DNA of 64,000 bases from an uncultured Aquimarina sp. (GTDB taxonomy: Bacteria > Bacteroidota > Bacteroidia > Flavobacteriales > Flavobacteriaceae), in assembly GCA_947500505.1 (NCBI GenBank), contig CANMSL010000004.1, positions 62,001 to 126,000 of the forward strand. The letters are read 5' to 3'. The notes under the pieces were generated by a model that saw only the letters and a program-made list of their open reading frames with translations, did not search any database and was not told where the DNA came from. This document shows, one piece after another, positions 1-9,647 of this stretch. Numbering within the stretch: position 1 is the stretch's first letter; each line of letters starts with the position of its first letter. Position numbers and translations under genes: made by a program.

Positions 1-93
1 ACGGAACCAAACTAAAAAGACTAAAAGTCGTAAAACAATAATTTTTTTGTCCCTGTAACTATTAATATATCTTACGGATGTATTAAACCATTA

Positions 94-126
94 AAGGCGG
101 TCGTTTACCATCCACGACCGCTTTTT
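94..126 (+). terminator. Rho-independent terminator of an upstream gene
   Basis: A perfect 8-bp stem (GCGGTCGT at 97-104 with ACGACCGC at 114-121) closes a 9-base loop, is preceded by AAAG and followed by TTTTT. It would end a plus-strand transcript entering from the left edge. One frame is open from base 3 to a TAA ending at base 41 and could be the last dozen codons of that gene, but this is too short to name. The rest of 1-268 shows nothing further that I can support. Confidence 0.75.
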
Positions 127-268
127 CAGTTTATAAATTTTAGCTAATTTAATCTTTCGTTCTAACCATACAAAACCTTAACTTTAGCATATTAATCTAA
201 AATGTAGTCGTTTTTAATACTTTTCTATTCTCTTTTCAATAATGGATGGAAACCAAAATTATAATTAA

Positions 269-1063
269 GTGAAAAAATTAGCGATAATACTTTTCTTTAC
301 TCTGATTACTGGTTGTAAAAAAGAAAGTAGAAACAATTTAGGAAAAGTTGTTGTAGATGTAATTGAACCGGTGGTGCTTGCAAAGCAAGAAAAAAAAGAT
401 CATCAGATCAGGGAAATTAAAAAAGCTGAAATAGCTCCTAATGTTGATGGAGAAACCAGTGACCCTATTTGGAGTCAAACAAAATGGTATCCTATGGATC
501 AAAACTGGATCGGAGAATTTCCGGATTTTAAAGATTTTTTAGGGCGCTACAAGATAACCTGGACTCCAGAAGCACTTTATATTTTAGTAGAGATTAAAGA
601 TGATAAACTCTATGATCAGTATAAGGATCCTTTAGAATTATGGTGGGATGATGATTGTGTAGAGATATTTATAGATGCTGACAACTCTGGTGGAGAACAT
701 CAATATAATAATAATGCATTTGCTTACCATATCGCGCTGGATGGTAATGTTGTAGATCTGGATTCTAATAAAAAACCAATACTTTATAACAATCACGTTA
801 CAACAAGACGTGTAACTAAAGGGGATGTTTCTATATGGGAATTTGAATTGATTGTCTATGATGATAAGTATCAAGAAGGAAAAACAAATGATCCAATTAT
901 TTTGTCCAAAAATCAAAAACTAGGCTTTGCCATTGCCTATAATGATAACGACAATAGCAAAGAAAGAGAGAATTTTATGGGATCAGTTTTTGTTCCTGGA
1001 GAAGATAAGAATCAGGGTTGGATTAATGCAGATATCTTTGGCACTATAATTCTTAAAGAATAA
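269..1063 (+). CDS. CBM9-like sugar-binding lipoprotein
   Basis: 264 residues starting at a GTG codon. The N-terminus is a lipoprotein signal ending in the lipobox ITGC, so the protein should be anchored in the outer membrane or periplasm. Residues about 55-260 look like the carbohydrate-binding family 9 type beta-sandwich found in bacterial sugar-binding proteins: the opening 'NVDGETSDPIW', then 'LYILVEIKDD', the 'DDCVEIFIDADNSGG' metal/ligand strand and a late 'GFAIAYNDND' strand are typical of that fold. No catalytic domain is attached, so a binding or surface-retention role is inferred. It is a single gene between a terminator and the convergent GH15 gene. The family call is from memory of motifs and the ligand is unknown. 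Confidence 0.75.
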   Translation: MKKLAIILFFTLITGCKKESRNNLGKVVVDVIEPVVLAKQEKKDHQIREIKKAEIAPNVDGETSDPIWSQTKWYPMDQNWIGEFPDFKDFLGRYKITWTPEALYILVEIKDDKLYDQYKDPLELWWDDDCVEIFIDADNSGGEHQYNNNAFAYHIALDGNVVDLDSNKKPILYNNHVTTRRVTKGDVSIWEFELIVYDDKYQEGKTNDPIILSKNQKLGFAIAYNDNDNSKERENFMGSVFVPGEDKNQGWINADIFGTIILKE

Positions 1064-1110
1064 TATATTAACCTTTATAATTGATAGTACTATCTTAGAC
1101 CATAGCAATT

Positions 1111-2913
1111 TTATGTTATAGTTTCCATAAGTTGCTCTTCTTTGGTTATTCCTCCAGAAAAATTGACGGCTGTTTCTATCAATGCCAAATGAGAATATGC
1201 TTGCGGAAAGTTCCCGAGCAGTCTTTTAGTCTTAAAATCAATATCTTCACTAAACAATCCTAAATGATTACTATAAGATAGTAATTGATCAAACATTTTT
1301 TTAGCCTTTTCTTTTTCTCCAATTTTATAAAGACTATTTATAAACCAAAAACTACAAATAGTAAAAGAAGAAGAAGGTAATCCAAAATCATCTTTGTTTT
1401 TATAACGGTATAGCAATCCGTCATTACACAATTCTCTTTCGGTAGCTTTCACCGTACTAACAAACCTTGTATCCATCGCATCAATAAATCCATATGGTTC
1501 CATTAATAAAGTAGATGCATCAAGATCGGGGGATCCATAAGATTGCGTATATGCTTGTATCTCATCATTCCACGCATTTTTATAAATATCATTATAGATT
1601 CGATCCCTAAGTTGGATCCATCTGGAATTATTCTCTGTTTTACCAATCAACTCACCAATCTTGATAGCTCTATCTACTGCTACCCAACATAATAATTTAG
1701 AAAATGTAAAATGTCTTTCTTCTGTTCTGAATTCCCAAATACCTTTATCTGGTTTTTCCCAATTGACATTAACTATGTGAACAATACTCTTGCTAATCGT
1801 CCATAGGCTCTCACTATTATCAAGATCACAATCAAATTTCACAAATTGCTGGTAAATGACATTCATTAAAATACCGTAAATGTCATTCTGTTTTTGATGA
1901 AAGGCTGCATTCCCAATTCTCACCGGACTCGAATTTTTATAGCCACTTAGATGATCTAATGTCTTTTCTGTAAGATCTTTTTCACCATTAATTCCATACA
2001 TGATCTGAATTTTCTCATCTTTATCCGGAATAATATCTATAATAAACTGAAGAAAACGCTGTGCTAGTCGTTTATGACCTAGATCGGAAACTACCTTGAT
2101 TACCATGGATGCATCTCTAATCCAGCAGAATCTATAATCCCAATTGCGAACTTCACCGATAGTCTCTGGTAACGAAGTTGTCGCCGCTGCTAATACCGCT
2201 CCGGATTTTTCATAACTCAATAATTTAAGCACTAATGCACTTCTTAAAATTTCTTTATTATACACCTTGTACGAGGTAGTATTTTCACTCCAATTCAGCC
2301 AGTAAACTCTTGTTCGTTGGAGTTTTAGATAACAACGTTCTAACGATTGCTCCAGCAACTTTTCATGATAACTAATAACGAAATAAGCATGATCTGTAAG
2401 TTGAATTTCTTCTCCATGTAGGATTGCTTCAGAGTCGAGATCCGAATATAAATACAACGTATCGTATTTATCTTTATCGGTTATGCTTTTTATATAATTA
2501 TCACTGGTTACAAAATACGTTTCCTCTTTTGCATACTCCAGTTTAGGATCGTATTTAATTCTAAAAACAGGAGATCCGGAAATATGTTTTATATAGCGAA
2601 TAATATCTGACGGAGCATAAAAAGAGCCATCAGCCTCCTGATAACGAGGCATAAAATCAATACTTTCAAAAACGTTTTCTCCATTTCTAAATTCTGTTAC
2701 TAGAATATTAGTTTTGGAGATATATTTTTGAGTAATCACATAATCATTCGAAACCAGAATTTCGAATGAACCTCCTTTTTTTTCATCTAAAATTTTTGCA
2801 AATACAGAAGAAGAATCAAAATTTGGTAGGCAACACCAATCGATAGCTCCTTTTTTAGAAATAAGTGCCGCACTTTTACAATTCCCTATGATTCCGTAAT
2901 CCAGATTGTTCAT
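1111..2913 (-). CDS. Glycoside hydrolase family 15 protein (glucoamylase/trehalase-like)
   Basis: 600 residues, normal length for bacterial GH15. The N-terminal 'LDYGIIGNCKSAALIS...GAIDWCCLPNFDSSSVFAKIL' is the trehalase-like beta-sandwich domain that precedes the (alpha/alpha)6 barrel. The barrel contains the diagnostic 'RNWDYRFCWIRDASM' substrate-binding loop near residues 258-272. GH15 enzymes release beta-glucose from alpha-glucosides, and some actinobacterial members are trehalases. No signal peptide is visible, so it is probably cytoplasmic. It is divergent from otsAB with about 90 bp between the starts, which suggests shared control and makes trehalose or a related alpha-glucoside the likely substrate (inference). 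Glucoamylase or isomaltose activity remains possible. Confidence 0.88.
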   Translation of the reverse strand: MNNLDYGIIGNCKSAALISKKGAIDWCCLPNFDSSSVFAKILDEKKGGSFEILVSNDYVITQKYISKTNILVTEFRNGENVFESIDFMPRYQEADGSFYAPSDIIRYIKHISGSPVFRIKYDPKLEYAKEETYFVTSDNYIKSITDKDKYDTLYLYSDLDSEAILHGEEIQLTDHAYFVISYHEKLLEQSLERCYLKLQRTRVYWLNWSENTTSYKVYNKEILRSALVLKLLSYEKSGAVLAAATTSLPETIGEVRNWDYRFCWIRDASMVIKVVSDLGHKRLAQRFLQFIIDIIPDKDEKIQIMYGINGEKDLTEKTLDHLSGYKNSSPVRIGNAAFHQKQNDIYGILMNVIYQQFVKFDCDLDNSESLWTISKSIVHIVNVNWEKPDKGIWEFRTEERHFTFSKLLCWVAVDRAIKIGELIGKTENNSRWIQLRDRIYNDIYKNAWNDEIQAYTQSYGSPDLDASTLLMEPYGFIDAMDTRFVSTVKATERELCNDGLLYRYKNKDDFGLPSSSFTICSFWFINSLYKIGEKEKAKKMFDQLLSYSNHLGLFSEDIDFKTKRLLGNFPQAYSHLALIETAVNFSGGITKEEQLMETIT

Positions 2914-3005
2914 ATAATTTCTAGTTCTTTTAAATAACCGTACCTTTATTCACTGAACCGAAATTTAATCATTCAAAATTATTCAACCAACTTTCGCCAC
3001 GCTTT

Positions 3006-5210
3006 ATGAGTAAAACTATCATAATCTCAAATCGACTGCCCTTACAATTAGAAATCAATAATAATTCGATTAAAACAATCCCTAGTGTTGGAGGATTGGC
3101 AACCGGAATGAAGTCAGTTCACTCTGGCGGTGATAGCATCTGGATTGGATGGAGCGGACTAACAGAGGAACAGTTAGACCCTAAAAAAGAAAATCTGGTT
3201 ATGGAAGCCTTAAAAAAACATCAATGTGTTGGTGTGCCCCTTACAGAATCAGAAATAGATGGTTTTTACTACGGTTTCAGTAATAATACTCTATGGCCTT
3301 TATTTCATTATTTCATGGAATATACCAAATTTGACAAAGACAACTGGCAAACCTATCAATCGGTTAATCAAAAATTTGCGGATGTAATTCTTGAAAATTT
3401 AGGTGAAGATGACACTATTTGGGTACACGATTATCAATTACTGTTATTACCAGAAATGATCCGTAAAAAGAAACCAAACGTCACCATAGGCTTTTTCTTG
3501 CATATTCCGTTTCCTTCGTATGAAGTATTCAGGACAATTCCGTGTAGAGAAGAGTTATTAAAAGGATTATTAGGCGCCGATCTAATTGGTTTTCATACCT
3601 ATGATTATGAGCGTCATTTTTTAAGTTCTGTACAACGAATAATAGGACTTGAAACAAGTTTCAATAAAGTTCACCTAGACAATAGAATTGTAAAAGTGGA
3701 TTCTTTCCCCATGGGAATTGATTATGATAAATTTCATAATGCTGCCGCAGCACACAACAAAAAAGAGAAGAAAGATCAAACAGAAATACAACAAAAAATA
3801 GATGAGCATTTAGTGAATGGAGATCGGGCAAAACTCATTCTATCCATAGATCGCTTAGATTACACGAAAGGTATTGCCAACCGGTTAAGAGCTTTTGAAT
3901 ATTTTTTGGATAAATATCCGCAATTCAAAGGAAAAGCAAGATTAGTGATGCTCGCAGTTCCTTCCAGGTCAGATGTCCCACAATACCAACTTCTAAAAAA
4001 TGAAATAGATCAACTTGTAGGCAGGATTAATGGTAAATTTTCTGAAGTAAGCTGGACTCCTATTTGGTATTTTTATCGTTCTATGCCCTTTGAGAATTTA
4101 ATAGACTTATATACCTCTAGCGAAGTAGCTTTACTGACCCCGATCCGGGATGGAATGAACCTGGTAGCAAAAGAATATGTAGCTTCCAGAGTAGATAAAA
4201 AAGGAGTACTAATTCTAAGCGAAATGACCGGAGCTTCTAAAGAGATGAGTGAAGCATTGATCATTAATCCGAATAATTTTGAGGAAATAGCCGATACACT
4301 AAAATTTGCCTTAGAAATGCCTGAAGAAGAGCAAATAAAGAGAAACAATGCATTACAAAAACGACTAAAAAGATATAATGTAGAAAAATGGGCTAATGAT
4401 TTTATGGAGTCTTTGGAAACAATGAAAACCTCTTCCAAAAAATATTCACTAAAAAAATTAACTCCTTCCATCAAAAAGAATATCCTTGCTGATTTTCATA
4501 AAGCTCAAAATAGAATTCTATATATCGACTACGATGGAACGCTGGCTCCCTTCGAAAAAATTCCGGAAAACGCAAAACCAACTCAAAAAATATTTGATAT
4601 TTTAGATACCTTACAAAAAGATCAAAAAACCAAAGTAATACTCATAACTGGCAGAGATAGGACAACTTTTAATAAATGGTTCGGTCATAAAGAATATACT
4701 TTGATTACAGAACATGGAGCCTGGTTAAAGGACAAAAACAAAGACTGGGAACTCCTGGAACGGGTAAGTAACGATTGGTTTGAATCGATTGCTCCTGTAT
4801 TAGAATCATTTACTGATAGAACGCCGGGCTCTCTTATAGAAGAAAAAAATTATTCATTGGCTTGGCATTTCAGAAATGTTGATCCGGATTTAGGTAAATT
4901 AAGAGCCATGGAGCTTAAAACCACTATTCAACATCTAATAGCCAATCATAATCTGGAAATTCTGGAAGGTGATAAAGTATTAGAAATAAAAGTAAGTGGA
5001 ATTAATAAAGGAAAATCTGCCTGTAAAATGTTAGTCGAAAAAGAATATGACTTTATTTTTGCTATTGGTGATGACTGGACAGATGAATACATGTTCAAAG
5101 AACTACCGGATACGGCGTGTACCGTTAAAGTAGGGCTCAAAAAAACTGTAGCTAAATACTATGTAGAAGGTACTAATCAGGTTCACGAATTATTAAAAGA
5201 ATTTAATTAA
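3006..5210 (+). CDS. otsAB: Bifunctional trehalose-6-phosphate synthase/phosphatase (OtsA-OtsB fusion)
   Basis: 734 residues. Residues 1-470 are a GT20 trehalose-phosphate synthase: 'SNRLPLQLE' at the start, 'HDYQLLLLPEMIR', 'FFLHIPFPSYEVFRTIP', 'DRLDYTKGI' and 'TPIRDGMNLVAKEYVASR' are all conserved UDP-glucose/glucose-6-phosphate site segments. After a short linker, residues 500-734 are a HAD-type trehalose-phosphatase, with DYDGT at 508-512 (Asp508 nucleophile), 'TGRDR' and 'GDDWTDEYMF'. It therefore makes trehalose from UDP-glucose and glucose-6-phosphate in one polypeptide in the cytoplasm. Both active sites look intact. The downstream MFS gene follows with almost no gap and the GH15 gene is divergent, forming a trehalose synthesis/turnover module. 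Confidence 0.96.
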   Translation: MSKTIIISNRLPLQLEINNNSIKTIPSVGGLATGMKSVHSGGDSIWIGWSGLTEEQLDPKKENLVMEALKKHQCVGVPLTESEIDGFYYGFSNNTLWPLFHYFMEYTKFDKDNWQTYQSVNQKFADVILENLGEDDTIWVHDYQLLLLPEMIRKKKPNVTIGFFLHIPFPSYEVFRTIPCREELLKGLLGADLIGFHTYDYERHFLSSVQRIIGLETSFNKVHLDNRIVKVDSFPMGIDYDKFHNAAAAHNKKEKKDQTEIQQKIDEHLVNGDRAKLILSIDRLDYTKGIANRLRAFEYFLDKYPQFKGKARLVMLAVPSRSDVPQYQLLKNEIDQLVGRINGKFSEVSWTPIWYFYRSMPFENLIDLYTSSEVALLTPIRDGMNLVAKEYVASRVDKKGVLILSEMTGASKEMSEALIINPNNFEEIADTLKFALEMPEEEQIKRNNALQKRLKRYNVEKWANDFMESLETMKTSSKKYSLKKLTPSIKKNILADFHKAQNRILYIDYDGTLAPFEKIPENAKPTQKIFDILDTLQKDQKTKVILITGRDRTTFNKWFGHKEYTLITEHGAWLKDKNKDWELLERVSNDWFESIAPVLESFTDRTPGSLIEEKNYSLAWHFRNVDPDLGKLRAMELKTTIQHLIANHNLEILEGDKVLEIKVSGINKGKSACKMLVEKEYDFIFAIGDDWTDEYMFKELPDTACTVKVGLKKTVAKYYVEGTNQVHELLKEFN

Positions 5211-5211
5211 T

Positions 5212-6387
5212 ATAAGTAAAAACACATCTCTGAAGCATAAGTTCTATATACTCCCGATTGTTATTATAGCGCAGTTCTTCTGTACTTCTTTATGGTTTGC
5301 AGGAAATGCTGTCATTGATGATTTTGCTGCTCAATTTAATGTAAAATTTGATCTTCTTGGTTTTTTATTATCCTCAGTACAATTTGGATTTATTGTAGGT
5401 ACATTAACGTTTGCCCTATTAACACTTGTAGATAGATTCCCTCCTTCCAGAGTTTTTATGATATCAGCCCTTTTAGGAGGACTATGCAATATTGCTCTAT
5501 TAATTCCTGATATCACTATATTTAATGTACTGACAGCACGTTTTGGTACCGGATTTTTTCTAGCCGGAATCTATCCGGTTGGAATGAAAATAGCTTCAGA
5601 TTATTATAAAGACGGATTAGGCAAAGCATTAGGGTATCTTGTGGGGGCTTTGGTTCTAGGCACTGCGCTACCACATTTATTAAAAGAACTTTCCTGGAAC
5701 AGTGATTATAAAGCTGTTATTCAATCAACAAGTATTCTGGCGACCATAGGAGGGCTACTAATTTTCCTTTTTGTTCCCAATGGTCCCTACAGAAAACCTG
5801 TCTCAAAACTTCAATTAGGAGTAATAACAGAGCTTTTTGGGGTTGTTAGTTTTAGAAAAGCAGCTTTTGGCTATTTTGGTCATATGTGGGAATTGTATGC
5901 TTTTTGGGGATTTGTTCCTGTTGTATTAAAAACATACGTAGAGCAGCAAAGAGTTGGGATTCCGATCTCATTTTGGTCTTTTATTATCATTGCTATTGGA
6001 TTTTTTTCCTGTATTCTTGGTGGGCATATTTCGTTGAAAACAGGAAGTAGAAAAGTAGCAAGATATTCATTGATCATTTCCGGATTCTTTTGTCTCACTT
6101 CTCCTCTACTCTTCGAATTACCAACTGAAATGTTCCTGACCTTTCTCTGTATATGGGGTATGGTTGTAATATCAGATTCTCCTCAGTTTTCTACACTGGT
6201 CGCTGCGGCAGCTCCTGCAGAGTTGAGAGGAACAGGACTCACAATAGTAAACTGCATTGGATTTGCAATTACGATTTTAAGTATTCAGTTATTATCTTAT
6301 TTGACTACCAAAATCCATCCTTCCTATTTATTTCTATTTTTAGCTATTGGTCCTATAGTCGGACTCTACAGTTCAAGAACAAAATAA
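5212..6387 (+). CDS. MFS transporter, no canonical start codon visible
   Basis: About 391 residues. The frame is open from just after a TAA at 5194-5196. From 5230 it reads a cytoplasmic 'LKHKFYI' followed by the first membrane helix 'LPIVIIAQFFCTSLWFAGN', then eleven further hydrophobic segments, as in 12-helix MFS carriers. The first in-frame ATG (5458) lies inside helix 3, so it cannot be the true start. Candidate starts are ATT 5206, ATA 5212 or CTG 5230; I use ATA 5212. The TAA of otsAB is at 5208-5210, so the genes are contiguous and probably cotranscribed. The substrate is unknown and a trehalose-cluster role is inference. Either a rare start is used or an ATG has mutated. Confidence 0.8.
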   Translation: MSKNTSLKHKFYILPIVIIAQFFCTSLWFAGNAVIDDFAAQFNVKFDLLGFLLSSVQFGFIVGTLTFALLTLVDRFPPSRVFMISALLGGLCNIALLIPDITIFNVLTARFGTGFFLAGIYPVGMKIASDYYKDGLGKALGYLVGALVLGTALPHLLKELSWNSDYKAVIQSTSILATIGGLLIFLFVPNGPYRKPVSKLQLGVITELFGVVSFRKAAFGYFGHMWELYAFWGFVPVVLKTYVEQQRVGIPISFWSFIIIAIGFFSCILGGHISLKTGSRKVARYSLIISGFFCLTSPLLFELPTEMFLTFLCIWGMVVISDSPQFSTLVAAAAPAELRGTGLTIVNCIGFAITILSIQLLSYLTTKIHPSYLFLFLAIGPIVGLYSSRTK

Positions 6388-6533
6388 TAGTATCATAATA
6401 AATTGTTAATCTGAGTTTTCACACTTAGCTTGTTGAAGTGTTATCGAAGTGATCGTGATATTGGCACTATATACACGTACTCATTAAAACTTTTCTATGT
6501 TATTTTTTCAATGTATTTTAGAAAACAAAAAGT

Positions 6534-7403
6534 ATGCGATACCTACTGAACCTGATAACTTGTATATATACATCCCTCCTTTTTGCGCAGCCTGAAACCG
6601 AAGTATATCTGTTTGATATCTCTAATAAAGGAAATATACTATCATTAAAAAATCAACGAAACATTTCTAACAATCCTGGATATGATAATCAACCATACTT
6701 TTATAATGATAACATAGTACTTTTTGCTTCCACAAGAAACGGACAAACCGATATTGCTTCATATAACATAAGAGATAACAAAACAGATTGGATTTCTGAA
6801 ACGCCAGGCGGAAGTGAGTATTCACCTACCAAAATCCCTAATCAAAAAGCAGTATCTGCTATTAGATTAGATACCACAGGAAAGCAACTCTTATATCAAT
6901 ATGATTTTAAAACAGGAAAGTCAAAAGTCCTGATCAAAGATCTCGTTATCGGATATCACACCTGGTATACCGAGGACATTATTATTTCTTCAGTTTTGGA
7001 AGATGGCGGATTATCTTTGGTAGTTTCTAACCTGAAGGATAATAGCAATTATACTTTTCAGAAAAAAGTGGGAAGATCGCTGCATAAAATTCCAAATACC
7101 AAACTCATAAGCTATATCAGTAAAGAAAGGGATATCTGGGAAATAAAATCATTGCATCCAATTACAGGCGAAACCAAAAAAATTGCACCTACTGTTGACA
7201 AAACCGAAGATATGTGCTGGCTGATTAATGGTACTATTTTAATGGCCAAAGATAATATCATCTATCAGTACAACCCAAAAACAAATGCTGATTGGAGTGT
7301 TTTTTATACAGCTACAGATCAAAATATCCATAAAATTACACGTATTGCCGTGAATACTACGAGTGGTTTATTAGCCTTGGTCGCTGAAAAAGTTGACGAA
7401 TAA
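6534..7403 (+). CDS. Exported TolB/PD40-type beta-propeller protein
   Basis: 289 residues with a cleavable signal peptide (hydrophobic stretch ending 'TSLLFAQ'). The mature part has TolB/WD40-like blade motifs: 'DNQPYFYNDNIVLFASTRNGQTDIASYNI', 'GGSEYSPTKIPN' and 'ERDIWEIKSLHPITGE'. Blades of this kind are common in periplasmic scaffold or sensor proteins and in the propellers of S9 peptidases, but no hydrolase domain is present here. It stands alone with about 150 bp upstream. A short decayed reading frame follows. The function is not recognised. Confidence 0.7.
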   Translation: MRYLLNLITCIYTSLLFAQPETEVYLFDISNKGNILSLKNQRNISNNPGYDNQPYFYNDNIVLFASTRNGQTDIASYNIRDNKTDWISETPGGSEYSPTKIPNQKAVSAIRLDTTGKQLLYQYDFKTGKSKVLIKDLVIGYHTWYTEDIIISSVLEDGGLSLVVSNLKDNSNYTFQKKVGRSLHKIPNTKLISYISKERDIWEIKSLHPITGETKKIAPTVDKTEDMCWLINGTILMAKDNIIYQYNPKTNADWSVFYTATDQNIHKITRIAVNTTSGLLALVAEKVDE

Positions 7404-7442
7404 AATAATCTAGTGATTATAAAACAAAAGAAATTATGATAA

Positions 7443-7648
7443 ACACTAGTCGGCAATAAAACTGGTGATATCCTCCGAACCGATAAAGGTAAAACCTCTA
7501 AGTTAACTGGAGATGGAATCTTAGTGAGTGTAGGCGAATCACATGGAATAGGAATTTTATATTGGAAAGAACTATGAATGATAAAATATTAGTTAGTCAA
7601 CTACCTCGAGGCAATCATCAGAGAATTAAATTTCAAAGTTTGGATTAA
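7443..7648 (+). pseudogene. Decayed coding fragment (two overlapping frames)
   Basis: In the 420-bp gap before the amidohydrolase, one frame (7443-7577) reads a protein-like 44-residue stretch containing 'VGNKTGDILRTDKGKTSKLT' and 'GDGILVSVGESHGIGILYW'. It stops at TGA 7575-7577. A second frame starts at ATG 7574 and reads 'MNDKILVSQLPRGNHQ' to TAA 7646-7648. The two look like consecutive parts of one protein joined across a frameshift. The family is not recognised. The rest of the gap (7649-7823) is A+T-rich and I see nothing in it. Confidence 0.35.
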
Positions 7649-7823
7649 TTTTTAAGTAATATAAAATGATTCACAACATTGAAATATTGGGCCTCTAGCC
7701 TTACCTTATTTACCTATTCTGTTATAATACAACTCCTATGATTTGAATAAAAATATAACTATCTTGAGCTCGTTTTTTATCCTTTAATAAGATAAATCAT
7801 AAATCAAAAAAATCACACAATTA

Positions 7824-9557
7824 ATGCATACTAGAAAAACCTTTATCTTACTTTGCTTTTTATTCACTGGCCATATTTTGATGTTTTCCCAATCTGTATT
7901 AATAGAAAATATTAATCTGATCAACGTAGAAACAGGAAAAGTCCAGACCAATCAGTATATTTTAATAGAAGGTGATAAAATCTCAAAAATTTCTTCCGGA
8001 AAGATAAAAAAAGACGGGGTAACCCCTTCTATAATCGACGGAACCAATAAGTTTTTAATGCCCGGTATGATTGATACTCATATCCACTTTTTCCAAACGG
8101 GAAGTCTATATACGCGACCGGATGCAATAGATATGACCAAGGTATTCTCTTATGAGGATGAAATACAATTTGCTAAAGACATTATTCCAGACAACTTTAA
8201 AAGATACTTAAGACTGGGCATAACATCCGTTATGGATGTAGGCGGACCTTTTTACAATTTTAAAGTAAGAGACAGTATCGCTAAAAATAATCTATCGCCA
8301 AATGTTTATGTTACAGGGCCATTATTCTCTCCATATCAACCTAAAGCGTTTTCGAAATTGGAAGATATTCCTATCGAAAAAATCACTTCTAAGGAAGAAG
8401 CTACTGAACTATTTAACAAAATGCTGGCCTATAAACCGGATTTCATTAAAATTTGGTACATTGCTAATAAAGATATGCCTGCAGAACAGACATATCCTGT
8501 AGTAGAGCATATATCACAACTAACCCATAAAAATAATCTTAAGTTAACTGTTCATGCTACCGATCTGAAAACTGCAAAGCTTGCGGTAAAAGCAGGTGCA
8601 GATATTCTTGTACATAGTGTTAGGGATCAGCTTGTCGATAAAGAGTTTATCAATATGTTAGAAGATAATAACGTTACCTATATCCCAACACTCATAGTCT
8701 CGAGAAATTATGGGAAAGCATTCCTTGCCAATCCAGGTAATCATCCTCAGGATTTAGCTTTTGCTCATCCAACTGTTTATAGAACCCTTACAGATTTGAA
8801 CAGATTTTCTGACGAAGAGGTTCCGAAAAGAATTCGTGATTTAAGAAAAGACAGTCAAAGGCTCGAGGAAAGATATCAAAAAGGTGATAGTGTTATGTTA
8901 CTTAATCTTGAAAAGCTTACAAAAGAAGGGATCAATATAGCGACAGGAACTGATGCCGGAAATATAGGGACCGTTCACGCCTCTTCTTATATTCAGGAAA
9001 TTGAAGCCATGAAAAAAGCAAATATTTCTAATTTTGACATTATTAAAGCCTCAACAATTAATGCAGCAAAAGGTTTTGGCCTTGATGCAAAAATCGGTTC
9101 GGTAGCTGAAGGGAAAATGGCAGACCTGGTGATCCTGAATAGTAATCCAATTGAGGACTTACAGCACCTAAACACTATCAGTGAAGTGATTAAAAGTGGA
9201 AAAATACTAGGTGCAAAAGATCTTATTAAAGAGACTCCCGAGCAAATCGTACAAAGACAGGTGAATGCATATAATGCCAGAAATATTGATGCATTTATGG
9301 ATACATATGCTGACAACATTAAAATTTATAATTTTCCCGATGAACTTTCTATGGATGGTAAAGAGCAAATGAGAAAAAGATTTGAGAGTATGTTTCAAAG
9401 GGTTCCTAACTTGTATTGTGAAATAAAAAACCGAATTGTTTTAGGTAATAAAGTAGTAGACAGAGAACACGTAAGGTTCAATAGTCGTTATTCAGATGTT
9501 ATTGCAATCTATGAGGTAACAGATGGAAAAATCTCTAAAGTGACCTTTATCAGATAG
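7824..9557 (+). CDS. Exported amidohydrolase with C-terminal NTF2/SnoaL-like domain
   Basis: 577 residues with a signal peptide. Residues about 30-450 form an amidohydrolase-superfamily metal-dependent hydrolase of the imidazolonepropionase/prolidase-like type. The full ligand set is visible: His86-x-His88 in 'IDTHIHF', the probable carbamylated Lys209 ('FIKIW'), His244 ('TVHAT'), His264 ('LVHS') and Asp377 ('GTDAG'). A binuclear metal centre acting on an amide or cyclic peptide bond in the periplasm is expected. Residues about 455-577 ('RQVNAYNARNIDAFMDTYAD') are an NTF2/SnoaL-like domain, an uncommon but known C-terminal addition. The substrate cannot be read from sequence. A strong terminator follows. 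Confidence 0.9.
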   Translation: MHTRKTFILLCFLFTGHILMFSQSVLIENINLINVETGKVQTNQYILIEGDKISKISSGKIKKDGVTPSIIDGTNKFLMPGMIDTHIHFFQTGSLYTRPDAIDMTKVFSYEDEIQFAKDIIPDNFKRYLRLGITSVMDVGGPFYNFKVRDSIAKNNLSPNVYVTGPLFSPYQPKAFSKLEDIPIEKITSKEEATELFNKMLAYKPDFIKIWYIANKDMPAEQTYPVVEHISQLTHKNNLKLTVHATDLKTAKLAVKAGADILVHSVRDQLVDKEFINMLEDNNVTYIPTLIVSRNYGKAFLANPGNHPQDLAFAHPTVYRTLTDLNRFSDEEVPKRIRDLRKDSQRLEERYQKGDSVMLLNLEKLTKEGINIATGTDAGNIGTVHASSYIQEIEAMKKANISNFDIIKASTINAAKGFGLDAKIGSVAEGKMADLVILNSNPIEDLQHLNTISEVIKSGKILGAKDLIKETPEQIVQRQVNAYNARNIDAFMDTYADNIKIYNFPDELSMDGKEQMRKRFESMFQRVPNLYCEIKNRIVLGNKVVDREHVRFNSRYSDVIAIYEVTDGKISKVTFIR

Positions 9558-9578
9558 TAAATAAACCGCAATTTAATA

Positions 9579-9617
9579 AAGAATGGCTCCGTGATCTATC
9601 ATTTTGGAGCCATTCTT
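9579..9617. terminator. Bidirectional terminator between convergent genes
   Basis: AAGAATGGCTCC (9579-9590) pairs perfectly with GGAGCCATTCTT (9606-9617) around a 15-base loop rich in T. It lies between the plus-strand amidohydrolase and the minus-strand propeller cluster and could serve both. Confidence 0.8.
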
Positions 9618-9647
9618 ATCAATAAAGGGGGCGTCAAAGGCTAACAC

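Noticed and set aside
638..916. Minus-strand 92-codon open frame opposite the CBM9-like gene
   Set aside because: It lies wholly inside the convincing plus-strand gene, has a biased hydrophobic composition from the antisense codons and no motif.
1083..1094. Palindrome GATAGTACTATC between convergent genes
   Set aside because: Twelve A+T-rich bases with no loop or T-run; likely chance.
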